A DNA stretch of 30,362 bases, taken from positions 1-30,362 of the forward strand of contig JARQWU010000114.1 in NCBI GenBank assembly GCA_040182905.1. Direction: 5' to 3'. The notes beneath the pieces were generated by a model that saw nothing but the letters and a program-made list of their open reading frames with translations, had not been told where the DNA came from and ran no database searches. The translations under genes were made by a program, and so were the position numbers. Below, piece by piece: positions 1 to 9,700 of this stretch (its first letter is position 1; each line of letters begins with the position of its first letter). This DNA is from Barthelona sp. PAP020 (lineage: Eukaryota > Metamonada: BaSk clade).

Positions 1-175
1 CATCTTCATATGTAAAATCTTTGGCAAATATATTTTCTAACCATTTTAATATTGTAAATAAATCAGAAAAAGTGGAATCATCTTTAATGATGTCAAAATC
101 GCATTCATCATTTAAAACATGATCTTCACGTTGTTCACGTATTAATGAATACAATTCATAAGTGTCGGAATCCAT
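1..175 (-). CDS. possible Nup107/Nup84-type nucleoporin, N-terminal fragment (partial)
   Basis: An open frame starts at an ATG (complement of 173-175) and runs 58 codons off the left edge with no stop. The protein is acidic at first and then contains a helical stretch, LFTILKWLENIFAKDF, at about residues 39-54. This resembles the WLE-containing helix near the start of the Nup107/Nup84 alpha-solenoid, which is part of the Y-shaped nuclear pore scaffold. If so, the N-terminal extension is much shorter than in animal Nup107. The identification rests on one short motif, and the rest of the gene lies outside the window. It is divergent from RPA1, with 57 bp between the two start codons, which supports a real gene here. 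Confidence 0.4.
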   Translation of the reverse strand, partial: MDSDTYELYSLIREQREDHVLNDECDFDIIKDDSTFSDLFTILKWLENIFAKDFTYED

Positions 176-232
176 CTTGTTTTGATAAAAAATATTCTTA
201 TTCTTTAGTTTTTTTTAATTCACACCAACATT
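176..232. promoter_or_regulatory. 57-bp divergent intergenic region, presumed bidirectional promoter
   Basis: This is the whole space between the start codons of the minus-strand nucleoporin-like gene and plus-strand RPA1. It is almost pure A/T, with a T8 run, and has no recognisable TATA or initiator consensus. Both 5' untranslated regions and both core promoters must fit here or overlap the neighbouring coding sequence. The role is inferred from gene orientation only. Confidence 0.45.
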
Positions 233-2017
233 ATGAGTAACCAATCGAAAGTAAGTTGGGGTGTTTTAGAACAAATACGACAATTCCCCGAAACCGATAT
301 TAAACCAATTTTACAAATTTTATCAATACGAAAACAAAATATTGATGGTTTTCGCAGCCATGTTACCGATGGTAAGGAAGTTTGTTACCTTTTAACAACA
401 GGAAACCAAAGACAAAATATTGATTTGACGGGTTTTGATATTAAACTTTTAGATTATAAAGCTAAATATCAAAAAGGATACTTTTTATTGATTGTTCAAA
501 ATTTTGAACTGATTGATAACAATCCCAAAGATTTTTTGATTGATAGGAATACAAAACCAATGAAATTTCCTTCAGATATGAGTAATAGCATTGTAAAGAG
601 CAGTAATACATTTTTAAAACGTCCAGAATCATCATTAACCTCTTCAATAATGTCTTCCTCTTCAGTTTCAGTATCTAATCCATTGGGGAAGCAATTAATT
701 AAAATTGGACGATTGAATGCTGCGACAGATGGAAGAAATAAAGGAATATTGGGCCGAATTACTAGCGTGGGCAAATTGTTCGATGGTGTTTCCAAAAGAG
801 ATGGTAAGCCTTTTGTTGCATTCAATTTCAATATGACTGATGAAACTCAAGAGATTCGTGTCAGTTGTTATTCAGAAGTTGCTACCAGATTGAATCACAT
901 AATTGAAGAGGGCAAATGTTATTATTTGAGTGGATTTTCTATTCGGGTTGTTGATGGAAAACAAGCTATTTATGCGCCTGGACAATATCAACTGAATGCT
1001 TTGTCCAATTGTGAGGTAATTGAATGTAGAGACCTATCATTAACGTCAAAATTACCGATGTTGAAACTGGAAATCATACCAATCCAATCCATTTGTCAAA
1101 TGGAAGTAAATTCTATGTTGGATGTTGTGTGTGTTGTTCGATCTGAGGAAGAGGCCATTTCTTTGAGATTACGCAGTGGTAGGGACACTGAAAAGAAAGA
1201 TTTGACAGTTGTTGATCAATCAAATCAATGGATAAGATTAACTCTCTGGGGAGATTTAGCTCAAACTTCTTTACCACAGGGGACAATTTTTGCATTGAAA
1301 ACTTGCAGAGTTGGTGAATTCAATGGCAGGAAGAATCTATCTAGTTCATTTAACAGCAAGATAATTATTAATCCGTCAATTATTGAAGCTAATGGTTTGA
1401 ATAAAGTTGATTATTCCAATGCTGTTTCATTGGAACAAGATTCTGGATTTGATAATCAGCAAAGAAAAAGAAATTTAAGGTCTATTGAATCCATCAAGAA
1501 TGATGTGACGTTGGGATCAAATTTGGAGAAGGCAGATTTTGTCAACACTCAAGTTTGTGTTTTTAATTTGCGGGCTGTTGGTAATTCAGATGATTTTTGG
1601 TACTCTTCTTGTCCAAGTGGCAATCATAACAAGAAAGTTACAGAAGATAATGGTGTTTATTATTGTGCTGCTTGTCAAACTAATTATACAACTTGCAATT
1701 ATTCATATCTCTTTCAAATGCTGTTAAAAGATGAAACTGGGAATCTTTCTGCCACAGCATTGGGAGAAAATGTTGGAAGTGCTTTGTTTGGTTGTTGCGC
1801 TAAGGAATTATGCGAATTCAAAGAGGCGGATCCTGATGAATATCGAGCAAGAGTTAAAAATGTGGAAGGATCTGATTTTGAGCTCACATTGACTGTAAAA
1901 ACAGAAAGTTATCAAGGAGTAAATAGATTGAAGTATAATGTATTTAGATGCAAAAGGATGGATTATTCTGTTGAATTAAAGAACTTATTATTGGAATTAA
2001 AAGAGCTTGATGTGTGA
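233..2017 (+). CDS. RPA1: replication protein A 70-kDa (large) subunit
   Basis: This is the single-stranded DNA-binding large subunit of the RPA heterotrimer, acting in nuclear replication, repair and recombination. At 594 residues it is close to the human length (616). Domain order is canonical: an N-terminal OB fold (DBD-F) at about 10-105, a Ser-rich linker to about 165, DBD-A at about 170-280 (starts GRITSVGKLF and includes YYLSGFSIR), DBD-B at about 285-400, and the trimerising DBD-C at about 430-594. DBD-C carries the zinc-ribbon insertion, with likely ligands C460, H465, C478 and C481. The human second ligand is Cys, so His at 465 is a substitution. The ATG at 233 gives a full-length N-terminal domain. 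It is intronless and ends in TGA. Confidence 0.93.
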   Translation: MSNQSKVSWGVLEQIRQFPETDIKPILQILSIRKQNIDGFRSHVTDGKEVCYLLTTGNQRQNIDLTGFDIKLLDYKAKYQKGYFLLIVQNFELIDNNPKDFLIDRNTKPMKFPSDMSNSIVKSSNTFLKRPESSLTSSIMSSSSVSVSNPLGKQLIKIGRLNAATDGRNKGILGRITSVGKLFDGVSKRDGKPFVAFNFNMTDETQEIRVSCYSEVATRLNHIIEEGKCYYLSGFSIRVVDGKQAIYAPGQYQLNALSNCEVIECRDLSLTSKLPMLKLEIIPIQSICQMEVNSMLDVVCVVRSEEEAISLRLRSGRDTEKKDLTVVDQSNQWIRLTLWGDLAQTSLPQGTIFALKTCRVGEFNGRKNLSSSFNSKIIINPSIIEANGLNKVDYSNAVSLEQDSGFDNQQRKRNLRSIESIKNDVTLGSNLEKADFVNTQVCVFNLRAVGNSDDFWYSSCPSGNHNKKVTEDNGVYYCAACQTNYTTCNYSYLFQMLLKDETGNLSATALGENVGSALFGCCAKELCEFKEADPDEYRARVKNVEGSDFELTLTVKTESYQGVNRLKYNVFRCKRMDYSVELKNLLLELKELDV

Positions 2018-2835
2018 ATTTATCACACACGTTTGTACATTTGTTTTTTTTTTGTTTGTGAAATTCATGTATTCTTTTTAGTGTTTTATCATTTTGACAT
2101 TTATATATTGGGAAATTTTCATCAAAATTTTTAAGAGTCTTTCAAATTTATTATTTATTTATTGAAAAGTCTAGTGAAATAGAACCAAGTTTTGTTTGTT
2201 TTTTAATAAATTTTGTTCTTTGTTATTCTAAAAACTTGTTGTTTTTGTTGTTTTTTATCGGATATTGTGCCCTTTTGAAGATATTGTAACATTTTTGTGA
2301 AGTTATTTTTGAAGATTTATGGGAAACCAGATTCATTTTTAACTTTCAAATGCACATTTCATCTAATTAAATCATGCCCCCTTTATTTTGGATAAGTTAT
2401 CTCTATTTTTAATCTGATATTTGGTAAAAGTGCCATTTGGATTAGATTTTGAATTTTCTGAAAAAAAAAATAAAGAACAGGCAATTCAAAAACAATTATC
2501 AGCAAAATTTTAGTCAACGAAAACTATATGTGTTTATTTCATGTTCAAAGTTGAAAGACATTGGATGAATAAATGACCAATTAATGAAAGGGTGGCAAAA
2601 CTTGTTTGATAATGATGATTGAGCAATTGAAAAATTGTGATTCTTTGTACTGCCACTGATCATCTTCTAAATATTTGATTTCTCCACAATTAAGTAAAGA
2701 ATGATTAAGTACCAAAGGGAAAGAAATCTGAAAGAATGTTTAAAGGGGTAATGCAGACAAAAAACTGATAAATTCCCGAAATGCCTTTTTCTTGGCAAAA
2801 ATAAAATAAATAACTTTATAAAATGATGAAAACAG
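2018..2835. other. convergent intergenic region, no gene seen
   Basis: These 818 bp lie between the 3' ends of RPA1 (+) and the C11orf65-like gene (-). The sequence is AT-rich with T and A runs. An AATAAA at 2215-2220 could serve RPA1 polyadenylation, though it lies about 200 nt past the stop. I found no tRNA, snRNA or convincing small ORF. The one open stretch, on the minus strand at 2667-2873, is composed of low-complexity hydrophobic codons. Confidence 0.5.
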
Positions 2836-3345
2836 TTAATTAAATTCATCATTATCAAAATTCGAGATATCATCTGGAAAATCTAATGTTTCACTCCAAA
2901 ACAATAGTTCTTCATATTCAGGATCATAATTCTCAACATTAGATACAATTGAGCGAGTTACTTTAATAGGATCATACAATAATTTCCAAGATGTGACAGA
3001 GTATTGAATAAGGTCAGAAAGAGAATTTTCCAAACACAATTCATCAAAACTTTGCACGTTTGATAATTTAATTCTAGGTATAATAAATATTCGATATACA
3101 ATTGACGGGGGAAAATAAGGTCCAATAAAACGAAACCTGACAATTGGCAAAAATATGGAATTATCAATTGTTCGTAAAAGATCGGGCTCAAGTAATCGCA
3201 AACATTCTTCTGCTGTACATCGTGAAATAGAAATTAATGAACTCTTTAACCTTAAAAATTCTAATCTTCTTAAATATTCAGAGCAAAAATCCACAATCAC
3301 CTTTCCAGCAATTGCTTTGGTAAGTTTTGCTTCCTTAATATCCAT
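2836..3345 (-). CDS. C11orf65 (MFI)-like protein
   Basis: This 169-residue protein matches my memory of the C11orf65 family, which is widespread in ciliated eukaryotes. Human C11orf65 is also called MFI, a reported mitochondrial fission factor interactor. The diagnostic stretch is LLEPDLLRTIDN followed by VRFRFIGPYFPPSIVYRIF at about residues 51-86. It parallels the family pattern of an acidic 'NPxEAELLD' element followed by 'VRFRLGG..FPP.IYYKIF'. It is shorter than animal members (about 300 residues) because the N-terminal IQ-like helix and the C-terminal tail are reduced. The tail is acidic (DDISNFDNDEFN). The ATG is the complement of 3343-3345. It is divergent from the 562-residue gene, 153 bp apart. 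The molecular role in protists is unknown. Confidence 0.55.
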   Translation of the reverse strand: MDIKEAKLTKAIAGKVIVDFCSEYLRRLEFLRLKSSLISISRCTAEECLRLLEPDLLRTIDNSIFLPIVRFRFIGPYFPPSIVYRIFIIPRIKLSNVQSFDELCLENSLSDLIQYSVTSWKLLYDPIKVTRSIVSNVENYDPEYEELLFWSETLDFPDDISNFDNDEFN

Positions 3346-3498
3346 TCATTATTGACAATTTTTCGCAAATAAAAAATTGCCTTTTTCTTCATTCAAATTT
3401 TTTTTAATATATTTCTCAAATTGTTTGATTTTGTTTTGAATATAGTATGATTTATATCTAAATAATTATTGTGAAGTTAAAAAGAAAAGATAATTGAA
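3346..3498. promoter_or_regulatory. 153-bp divergent intergenic region, presumed bidirectional promoter
   Basis: This separates the start codons of the C11orf65-like gene (-) and the Ser/Arg-rich protein (+). It is AT-rich with T and A runs, and no known core promoter element is evident. If both genes are flagellar, shared regulation from this spacer would make sense. That is inference from layout only. Confidence 0.35.
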
Positions 3499-5187
3499 AT
3501 GGCAAAAGAAAGAAACAGTGAAAATTTAAAACCAAATCGCTTAGACCAAGCGTCCACTTTAAATCATTTGTATAACACATTGATTACAGCTCAACCCAAA
3601 GATAGACAGTTGATTCACGCTGAAATTGATGAGGATCATTTGAAACAAGTTTTTGACCTAGTTTCAAGTGAAGATTTATCTGTAAAATTAAACGCAATTC
3701 GTACAGTAGCTGAGTTATTGAAGGATAATGAAGAAATGCGCCAGATTGTTTTGAAAGAAAAAGGATTATATATTGAAGACTACATCATTTTTAATATCCC
3801 TAAAAACATTTTTTCGTTATATTATAATGTTTTAGACAAACAAAATATTAAATATGATGATGAGAGTGATGAGTTTAGGAATGGTTTCATTGAATTTATT
3901 GGTGCTATTATTCGTAAGCACCCTGTAGAATTTAAGGAAGGCATGTGGTGTTTTCCCAAGTTTGAGTCAGATAATCTTTCGTTTCCAGACCCTGAAGATA
4001 CGATGATAGGTGTTCGAGAGGTTTTGTTCCATGAAGAAGAGTTACCTGAAGAGTTTAAGGATAAAGACGAACATGATACCCTTGGATCATCCCTTAAGTC
4101 ATCAAACAATCTTCGAAGAGTCTTATACAACCAAACTATTTCTTCCTCTTCACATCCATCGACCATTGCTTCTATTACCATGTTTCCCAACAATTCTGAT
4201 GCAATAAAGTCAGAAGTGATTGCAAAAAAAATTGAACGTAGTCGTGCAAAAAAACCAACTGGAAAGAGCACAAAGAAAGAGTCTCAATCACGCTTTGGAA
4301 AGACTATTGTCAAAAGCCTCATGACAAACTTAGATCGATCACAAATGGGTCAACCTCTCATTAGTGTTCCTGTTTCTTCGTTTAAATCCAAAGAGTTTGC
4401 CAAATTGGGAAATGAAGCGGTAACACTGCCTGCACCAGAAAGATTTGACCCACAAGACACCGTAAGTTTTGCTTTGAGTCCAAGTGTTATGGAGCACAGT
4501 TTTCAAAGTGTTAATTCTAAAAGAAGGTTGTTATCAGGGAAAACTCAAGCTACGGAAGAAGTTTATTTGAATAAAGGTTTGGAGTCATCCTTACGACATC
4601 CTAATTTTGTTGTAAGAACTGATCATTCAAACGGGATCACCTTGTTGTCTCCAAAAAAACGTACTTTTGATGATGAAGAAGATATATACGCTAGTCATGT
4701 ACCTGTTCCACAATTACATTTTTCTTCCACCAACAGTGTGGACTTTAATGATGTAACAAGATATTCAACACCAAAACAATCTCGTTTTCAGGTAGGAAGC
4801 CGAATCAGAAGACCTTCTTCAAGATTAAACAGTTTTAGTTCGACAGCAAATTCAAACCCTCTTCAAAGAACCACACGATCATCATCAATAAGGCCTCAAT
4901 CAGCTTGTTCCACTTCAAGATTAAATAAACAATCTTCCACATCTAGATCCAATTCCAGTTCAATTTCTAAACATGTAATGTCACATAAAAACAATGATTT
5001 GGTTTTCAGAATTCAAGAACAAATTTTATCTGATAATGTAGGTTTTGAAAAGGTTAGAATGGATGCACGGAAGAGAAGTGAAATGAAAAAAAGGAAACGT
5101 GATAAGACAAGATCAGTGGGTGCTTTAAAAAAAACAATTGATTTTCCAGTCTATCCTCAACATTCTTTATCGTTGAAGAACATTTAA
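3499..5187 (+). CDS. uncharacterised helical plus Ser/Arg-rich basic protein, possibly cytoskeletal or ciliary
   Basis: I do not recognise this 562-residue protein. Residues about 20-150 are predicted alpha-helical and resemble one or two ARM/HEAT-type repeats (for example LVSSEDLSVKLNAIRTVAEL). A short acidic segment follows at about 165-195. From about 235 to the end it is low-complexity, Ser/Thr/Arg/Lys-rich and strongly basic, including RRPSSRLNSFSS and SSSIRPQSACS, with a final KKRKRDK cluster. 'RPxSA/RPxTA'-type Ser/Arg tracts are common in microtubule-associated and ciliary proteins of protists, so a cytoskeletal role is a reasonable guess. The basic clusters could also be nuclear localisation signals. 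There is no catalytic motif or membrane segment. The ATG is preceded by an A-rich leader, and an AATAAA follows the stop by 4 nt. Confidence 0.75.
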   Translation: MAKERNSENLKPNRLDQASTLNHLYNTLITAQPKDRQLIHAEIDEDHLKQVFDLVSSEDLSVKLNAIRTVAELLKDNEEMRQIVLKEKGLYIEDYIIFNIPKNIFSLYYNVLDKQNIKYDDESDEFRNGFIEFIGAIIRKHPVEFKEGMWCFPKFESDNLSFPDPEDTMIGVREVLFHEEELPEEFKDKDEHDTLGSSLKSSNNLRRVLYNQTISSSSHPSTIASITMFPNNSDAIKSEVIAKKIERSRAKKPTGKSTKKESQSRFGKTIVKSLMTNLDRSQMGQPLISVPVSSFKSKEFAKLGNEAVTLPAPERFDPQDTVSFALSPSVMEHSFQSVNSKRRLLSGKTQATEEVYLNKGLESSLRHPNFVVRTDHSNGITLLSPKKRTFDDEEDIYASHVPVPQLHFSSTNSVDFNDVTRYSTPKQSRFQVGSRIRRPSSRLNSFSSTANSNPLQRTTRSSSIRPQSACSTSRLNKQSSTSRSNSSSISKHVMSHKNNDLVFRIQEQILSDNVGFEKVRMDARKRSEMKKRKRDKTRSVGALKKTIDFPVYPQHSLSLKNI

Positions 5188-5191
5188 TTTT

Positions 5192-5197
5192 AATAAA
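5192..5197 (+). other. candidate polyadenylation hexamer AATAAA
   Basis: It sits 4 nt after the TAA stop of the 3499-5187 gene, so any 3' untranslated region would be very short. AATAAA occurs often by chance in such AT-rich DNA, so position is the only support. Confidence 0.25.
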
Positions 5198-5445
5198 TAA
5201 ACTAATTAAATATTTGTTATTACATCTTATTGTTTGTTTGCAGTTTTTTTCATTTGAATGTAAGAGAATTTTTATGTGGGAAAAGGATAATTGAAAAGAA
5301 TTTTGCCAGATATTCAAACAAAAGCATGATTACTTGCATGATCTTATTAATTATAATAGGTTATAAGGATAAAACAAAGAATATTTTTTTAAATAAATTG
5401 TATTTCATTTTTTTTATTTTTGTGAACATTTTCACAGTTTAACGA

Positions 5446-6330
5446 ATGAAAAACACAAAAGATTTTAATTACACAGCAATGACACGAATATTAAAACAGA
5501 ATGATGAAAATGAAGGATCATCCAAAGTGAAATGTTTAACTGAACGTTTACATTCAACTAGAAATCGAACATTCAGAGAAAAAACAAATAAAACACCAGA
5601 AAAAATAGCTTTCTCTTCAACTAACAAACTTGAATTACCTAAACCAATATCTAGAGATGTTGTTGAAACATTTTTACATCCAATGGATAAATTATTAATT
5701 GAAGATTTAGATGTAACAATATCAAAACAGTCGGCTTTACATCATTGGACAAAAGAAAATGTTGATTTTTTATTTAAACATACTGATATCAATGATAAAG
5801 GATATTTAACAAGTGAAAATATATATCGTAAAGTTTGGGGAAGAAAACGTTTGCTTGAAGATGATAAAAAAGTGTATGACATGTGGGCGTTATTATTTCA
5901 AGCTTTATTTGGCAGTAATATATTTGTAAAGGAAAAAAAGGCCAAAAAAATGACTAGAATAAAAGCACAATATGAGACCACAACTTTGGAAAATTTTCAA
6001 AAACAGAAATCAAATTTTTTCAAAACAGGAAATGACACTTGTAGTTTTAAAGAAAAAATAGGCGGAAAAGATAAAAAGTCCCATGATTTAAGAAGGTTAC
6101 GTGCAGAACATGAAGAAAAAAATTTGAAAATTTGTTATTCTTCAGAACCAATCACCACTCCTTTAGAAATATCATTATTGACTTCAACAAGAGAAATAAC
6201 AAAGACTTTTGGTAATATCGAGACTGAAACTGAAAAACAAATACACACAGATACTTTGTTGAAAGAAAAACCTGTAATAACTTTCAAATCTAAGAACAAA
6301 TTTTTGAAAAATTTAATTCAAACGGAGTAA
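5446..6330 (+). CDS. uncharacterised protein with one degenerate EF-hand-like motif
   Basis: This 294-residue basic protein has one recognisable element. A helix-loop-helix at about residues 102-130 carries the loop DINDKGYLTSEN (114-125) between NVDFLFKHT and IYRKVW. Loop positions 1 (Asp), 3 (Asn), 6 (Gly) and 8 (Leu) fit an EF-hand, but position 12 is Asn instead of Glu, so calcium binding is doubtful. The rest is Lys/Thr-rich with predicted helix and no signal peptide or membrane segment. The start ATG is preceded by an in-frame TAA five bases upstream, which fixes the N-terminus. The gene lies 258 bp downstream of the Ser/Arg-rich gene on the same strand. Function is unknown. Confidence 0.7.
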   Translation: MKNTKDFNYTAMTRILKQNDENEGSSKVKCLTERLHSTRNRTFREKTNKTPEKIAFSSTNKLELPKPISRDVVETFLHPMDKLLIEDLDVTISKQSALHHWTKENVDFLFKHTDINDKGYLTSENIYRKVWGRKRLLEDDKKVYDMWALLFQALFGSNIFVKEKKAKKMTRIKAQYETTTLENFQKQKSNFFKTGNDTCSFKEKIGGKDKKSHDLRRLRAEHEEKNLKICYSSEPITTPLEISLLTSTREITKTFGNIETETEKQIHTDTLLKEKPVITFKSKNKFLKNLIQTE

Positions 6331-6728
6331 ATTTTTGTCTTTCTTATTGTATATCATTCTTTGCTAGTGTTACAGGATTTACAAATGATTCTGATTGCTT
6401 GCAAGAAATTTTGGCAAAGGGAAAGTGATTTGCTAACGTTTTTTACAAAAATGAAATAAATTTTCTTCAATCTTTTTACAAACAAAGCAAAAACTGACCA
6501 CCCTTCATCCAAAGTTGTTGATCTCTGAAAAGAATTTACAAAACTCTTTGAAACAAGTAAATTATTTCAAATATTAACTGAAAACCTCAGCGTCAACCAA
6601 CAAAATGCAGATTTCTCAAAAAAAATATGCCAGATGGTAAATTCCTTTACTTTTTGTGAAAAATGAAGAAAAAATTATTTTTATATTTATTTCCGCACAC
6701 ACATAAACTCAACAATTTTTCAATTAAA
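6331..6728. other. convergent intergenic region, no gene seen
   Basis: These 398 bp lie between the 3' ends of the EF-hand-like gene (+) and the debranching enzyme gene (-). A TTTATT at 6686-6691 (AATAAA on the minus strand), about 38 nt past the debranching enzyme stop, is a plausible polyadenylation signal for that gene. Nothing else was recognised. Confidence 0.45.
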
Positions 6729-9700
6729 TTATATTGAAGGATTGAGATCCAAGATATCCCCACAATTACCTTGTCTGTGCCATTCTAACTCTAATAAAGT
6801 AGCACCACTCCATGCTTGAGTTTCACATGAGTCATGACATTTGGTTCCATCTCCTTGTAACAATTCTGCAAGTCCACCCCAATGAGACATTTCAATGTGT
6901 CTTGCAGCAGACAAACACAATTCATCACAAACCTTCTCATCTCCCAATAAAAATTCTGCCAAACCATGCATAAAACTAGGCCATAACCAAGCTGGTCCTT
7001 GATGATAATTCCAACCTCTGGCTGATTCTCTATCAGGACCATCAATACTGTTTTCATAGTGTGATCTATAGGACCAATCGTCCGGAGACAATGAACGCAT
7101 TCCTGGCATACAACCAATCAGTAATTTTTGTCTGGCCAAATGCAAATGTTGATAAGCATGAGTAGAATTAAACAAGAATGGAGCAATAGCCATAGCAACG
7201 GACACATTGCACCTTAATTGATAATCAGAATAACCACTGCTGCTGCCGGATGTATCACGATAATATCCACGAACAGATACAAAATTCTTGTCAATATTGT
7301 ATAATTTATCAGCTGCTGGAGACAAAGGAATCCAATAAGTTGTTTCCCAACTCTCGCAAATTCGACTGAACCATTCATGAAAGGATTTTTTTCCATGACC
7401 AGTAATTACACCATCGTTCTTATAAATACCTGCATCATAAAAACGAATCAATTCCCTTAAAACATATGCTAATGCAGCAGATACCTCAATGGGAGCGCCA
7501 TCTCTAGGAGTAGCTGGTAACCCATTTGTGCCAAACCGTTCACTTTCACCCATCTTGTCCATCCAAGTTCCACAATTATGGGAAGAACCACCATATAACA
7601 AACCATTTGATTTCAATTTTATGGAAATATCAAAACCTTCATGTTTCATTCGACAATCAATCTTTGGTCCCGCATTATGCTCTCTAAAAACTATACCATT
7701 GGCATGGTTCTGCATTATGGATTGAACAACATCTTCAACAGTCATTCCAACATGAGAAGTGATATATGAGTCCATGCATTCTGGAACTTTTTCTTTTAGA
7801 ATGGACTTTCCATTTGGTGCACAACGAATGTACATCATTAAAGCTCTTAAATAGAACCAAGTGGCATCACGAGCATTATATCGGGGATTTCTACCTTCAT
7901 CAATCAGATTTGGGATTAATCCTCTGTATTCAACAGCAGCTCCACCTAATAAAATCTGTCGAGCAGTTGCAAATTTACCGGTTGCCAAACACAATCCAGG
8001 TAAAGCCAAATAGGTGTCCCTACCCCAACATCTTGCCCAATCAGAAGCAAAATGAGGTAAACCAGCAGACATAGAAGGAATATCAGTTCCAGCAATCATG
8101 GATTTATCTGAAGAAATAAGTTGCATATGCATTAATGAAACAGCTGAAATGGTCGGTGATTTGTTGATCCAATCAGGTAATTTTTTAAAAAAGTCTTTAG
8201 TCAATTGATTATAACAATATTTGACAACAATCCATAAATTTCTGGGTCCTAAATATGCTGGAACTTCCCTAGCATGCTTTAAACCCTCAATAACAGGCAA
8301 TAATTCTTTGCAATTAGCTTCTTTAACAATGCCAATAACAAAATCATAAGCCCAAGGACCTTGTCTTAAGTTATCCATAACGGATCCGCCCATTTCACCA
8401 CGTGTAATCAAGTCCTTCAAGAGCAAATACCATCCAGCAATTCCATGATAGACTGGTTCAATATCATGAAACCTGTAAATCTCATATCCTTCAGACTTAG
8501 CCCCATACAAAAGTTTTGTAATGACTTCAGTTGAAAGATTCAATGTCAAATTAGGTAATTTAGGACGTTTTGAAGAGGTAATCTTCAAAATACCAATTTC
8601 ACCAGGTAACCATTTTGAAGTATCAATAAGAGTGCCTAAGTTTCTTCCTTCTCCTTCTAATTTTATATTGATTGGTTGATCAAAATCAATATTCAACGAT
8701 TCCAACCCATTTAAGTATTGAGTATTATACTTCCAATCTGCTTTTTCCTTCTCAACAGGTACCGCATGAAAAACAACATTGGAAGCGTTGCCAGGAATGT
8801 ACAAATTCTTCAAATTGGATTCATGTTTCACAAAAGTAAAGGGTTCACCAAATGCAGTACGAATAATAAAAGCATAACCTTCATCAGTAACAGGGTTTAA
8901 TCTAGTGACGGACAAGAAATCACCATTTTGATGTGAATGTATCTCCACACAACCTTCTTCAAAAATAGAACGATGAAAGTCAAACAAAGCCTTTCTAAAT
9001 CTGACAAAATTTTCATTTTGATGATATTTAAAATATTTTCGCTTTTCAGTCACAACAGATACTTCGTGTGGTAATAAGTCGTTCATATGTCTAATTGTTC
9101 CTATTGAACAAGTGGCTGCAGATGAAATTACAGCTGATAACACCATACAATGTTGTACTCCACCTTTTTCAAAAGCGGTAGGATTATCATGAGTCATGTC
9201 ATACAAAATAGATGGTAGATTGGATTGTTTGCAATAAGATGATGCAAATGGTTCTAAAGATCCAGTAGGAGGTCCACCAGTTGAATATATGATAGACGAT
9301 AATTGTTCTGTAGTTGTAGCAAATATAGTTTCTCGAACTAACGAATTAATACCAAGAGTCTCAACATAAATTTTATCCGTATCTTGATTTCCACTGAATA
9401 ATTCAGCAAAAAGATACATATTTGGTCTAACTTCTCTAGCACTATCAATTAAATACTCTCCAACGTTTAATGAAGTTGAATGAGCATTATCAATTCGAAA
9501 ACCATCAAAATATTTGATTGTTAATTGCACATAGCATCTCATATATTCCCATAAAGTGGGATTATGACTGAATGATTGACCATAGTTTAGTTTAACGCAA
9601 TCTCCCCATATGATAACTTCTCTACGTCCAAAAAAGTTATGAGGTAAATATGCAGCAAAATCAGGAACTTCTGCAATATTCAAACCCATGATCCATCCAT

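Noticed and set aside
2612-2659. Box C (ATGATGA) and box D (CTGA) motifs suggesting a C/D snoRNA
   Set aside because: The span is only 48 nt, no terminal stem pairs the ends, and such short motifs are frequent by chance in this AT-rich DNA.
5230-5442. Small open frame between the Ser/Arg-rich and EF-hand-like genes
   Set aside because: It starts with TTG, is low-complexity and hydrophobic as expected of translated AT-rich intergenic DNA, and resembles no protein.
7489-7725. Plus-strand open frames inside the debranching enzyme gene (also 7766-8074 and 8718-8900)
   Set aside because: They lie antisense to a gene with clear family conservation on the other strand.
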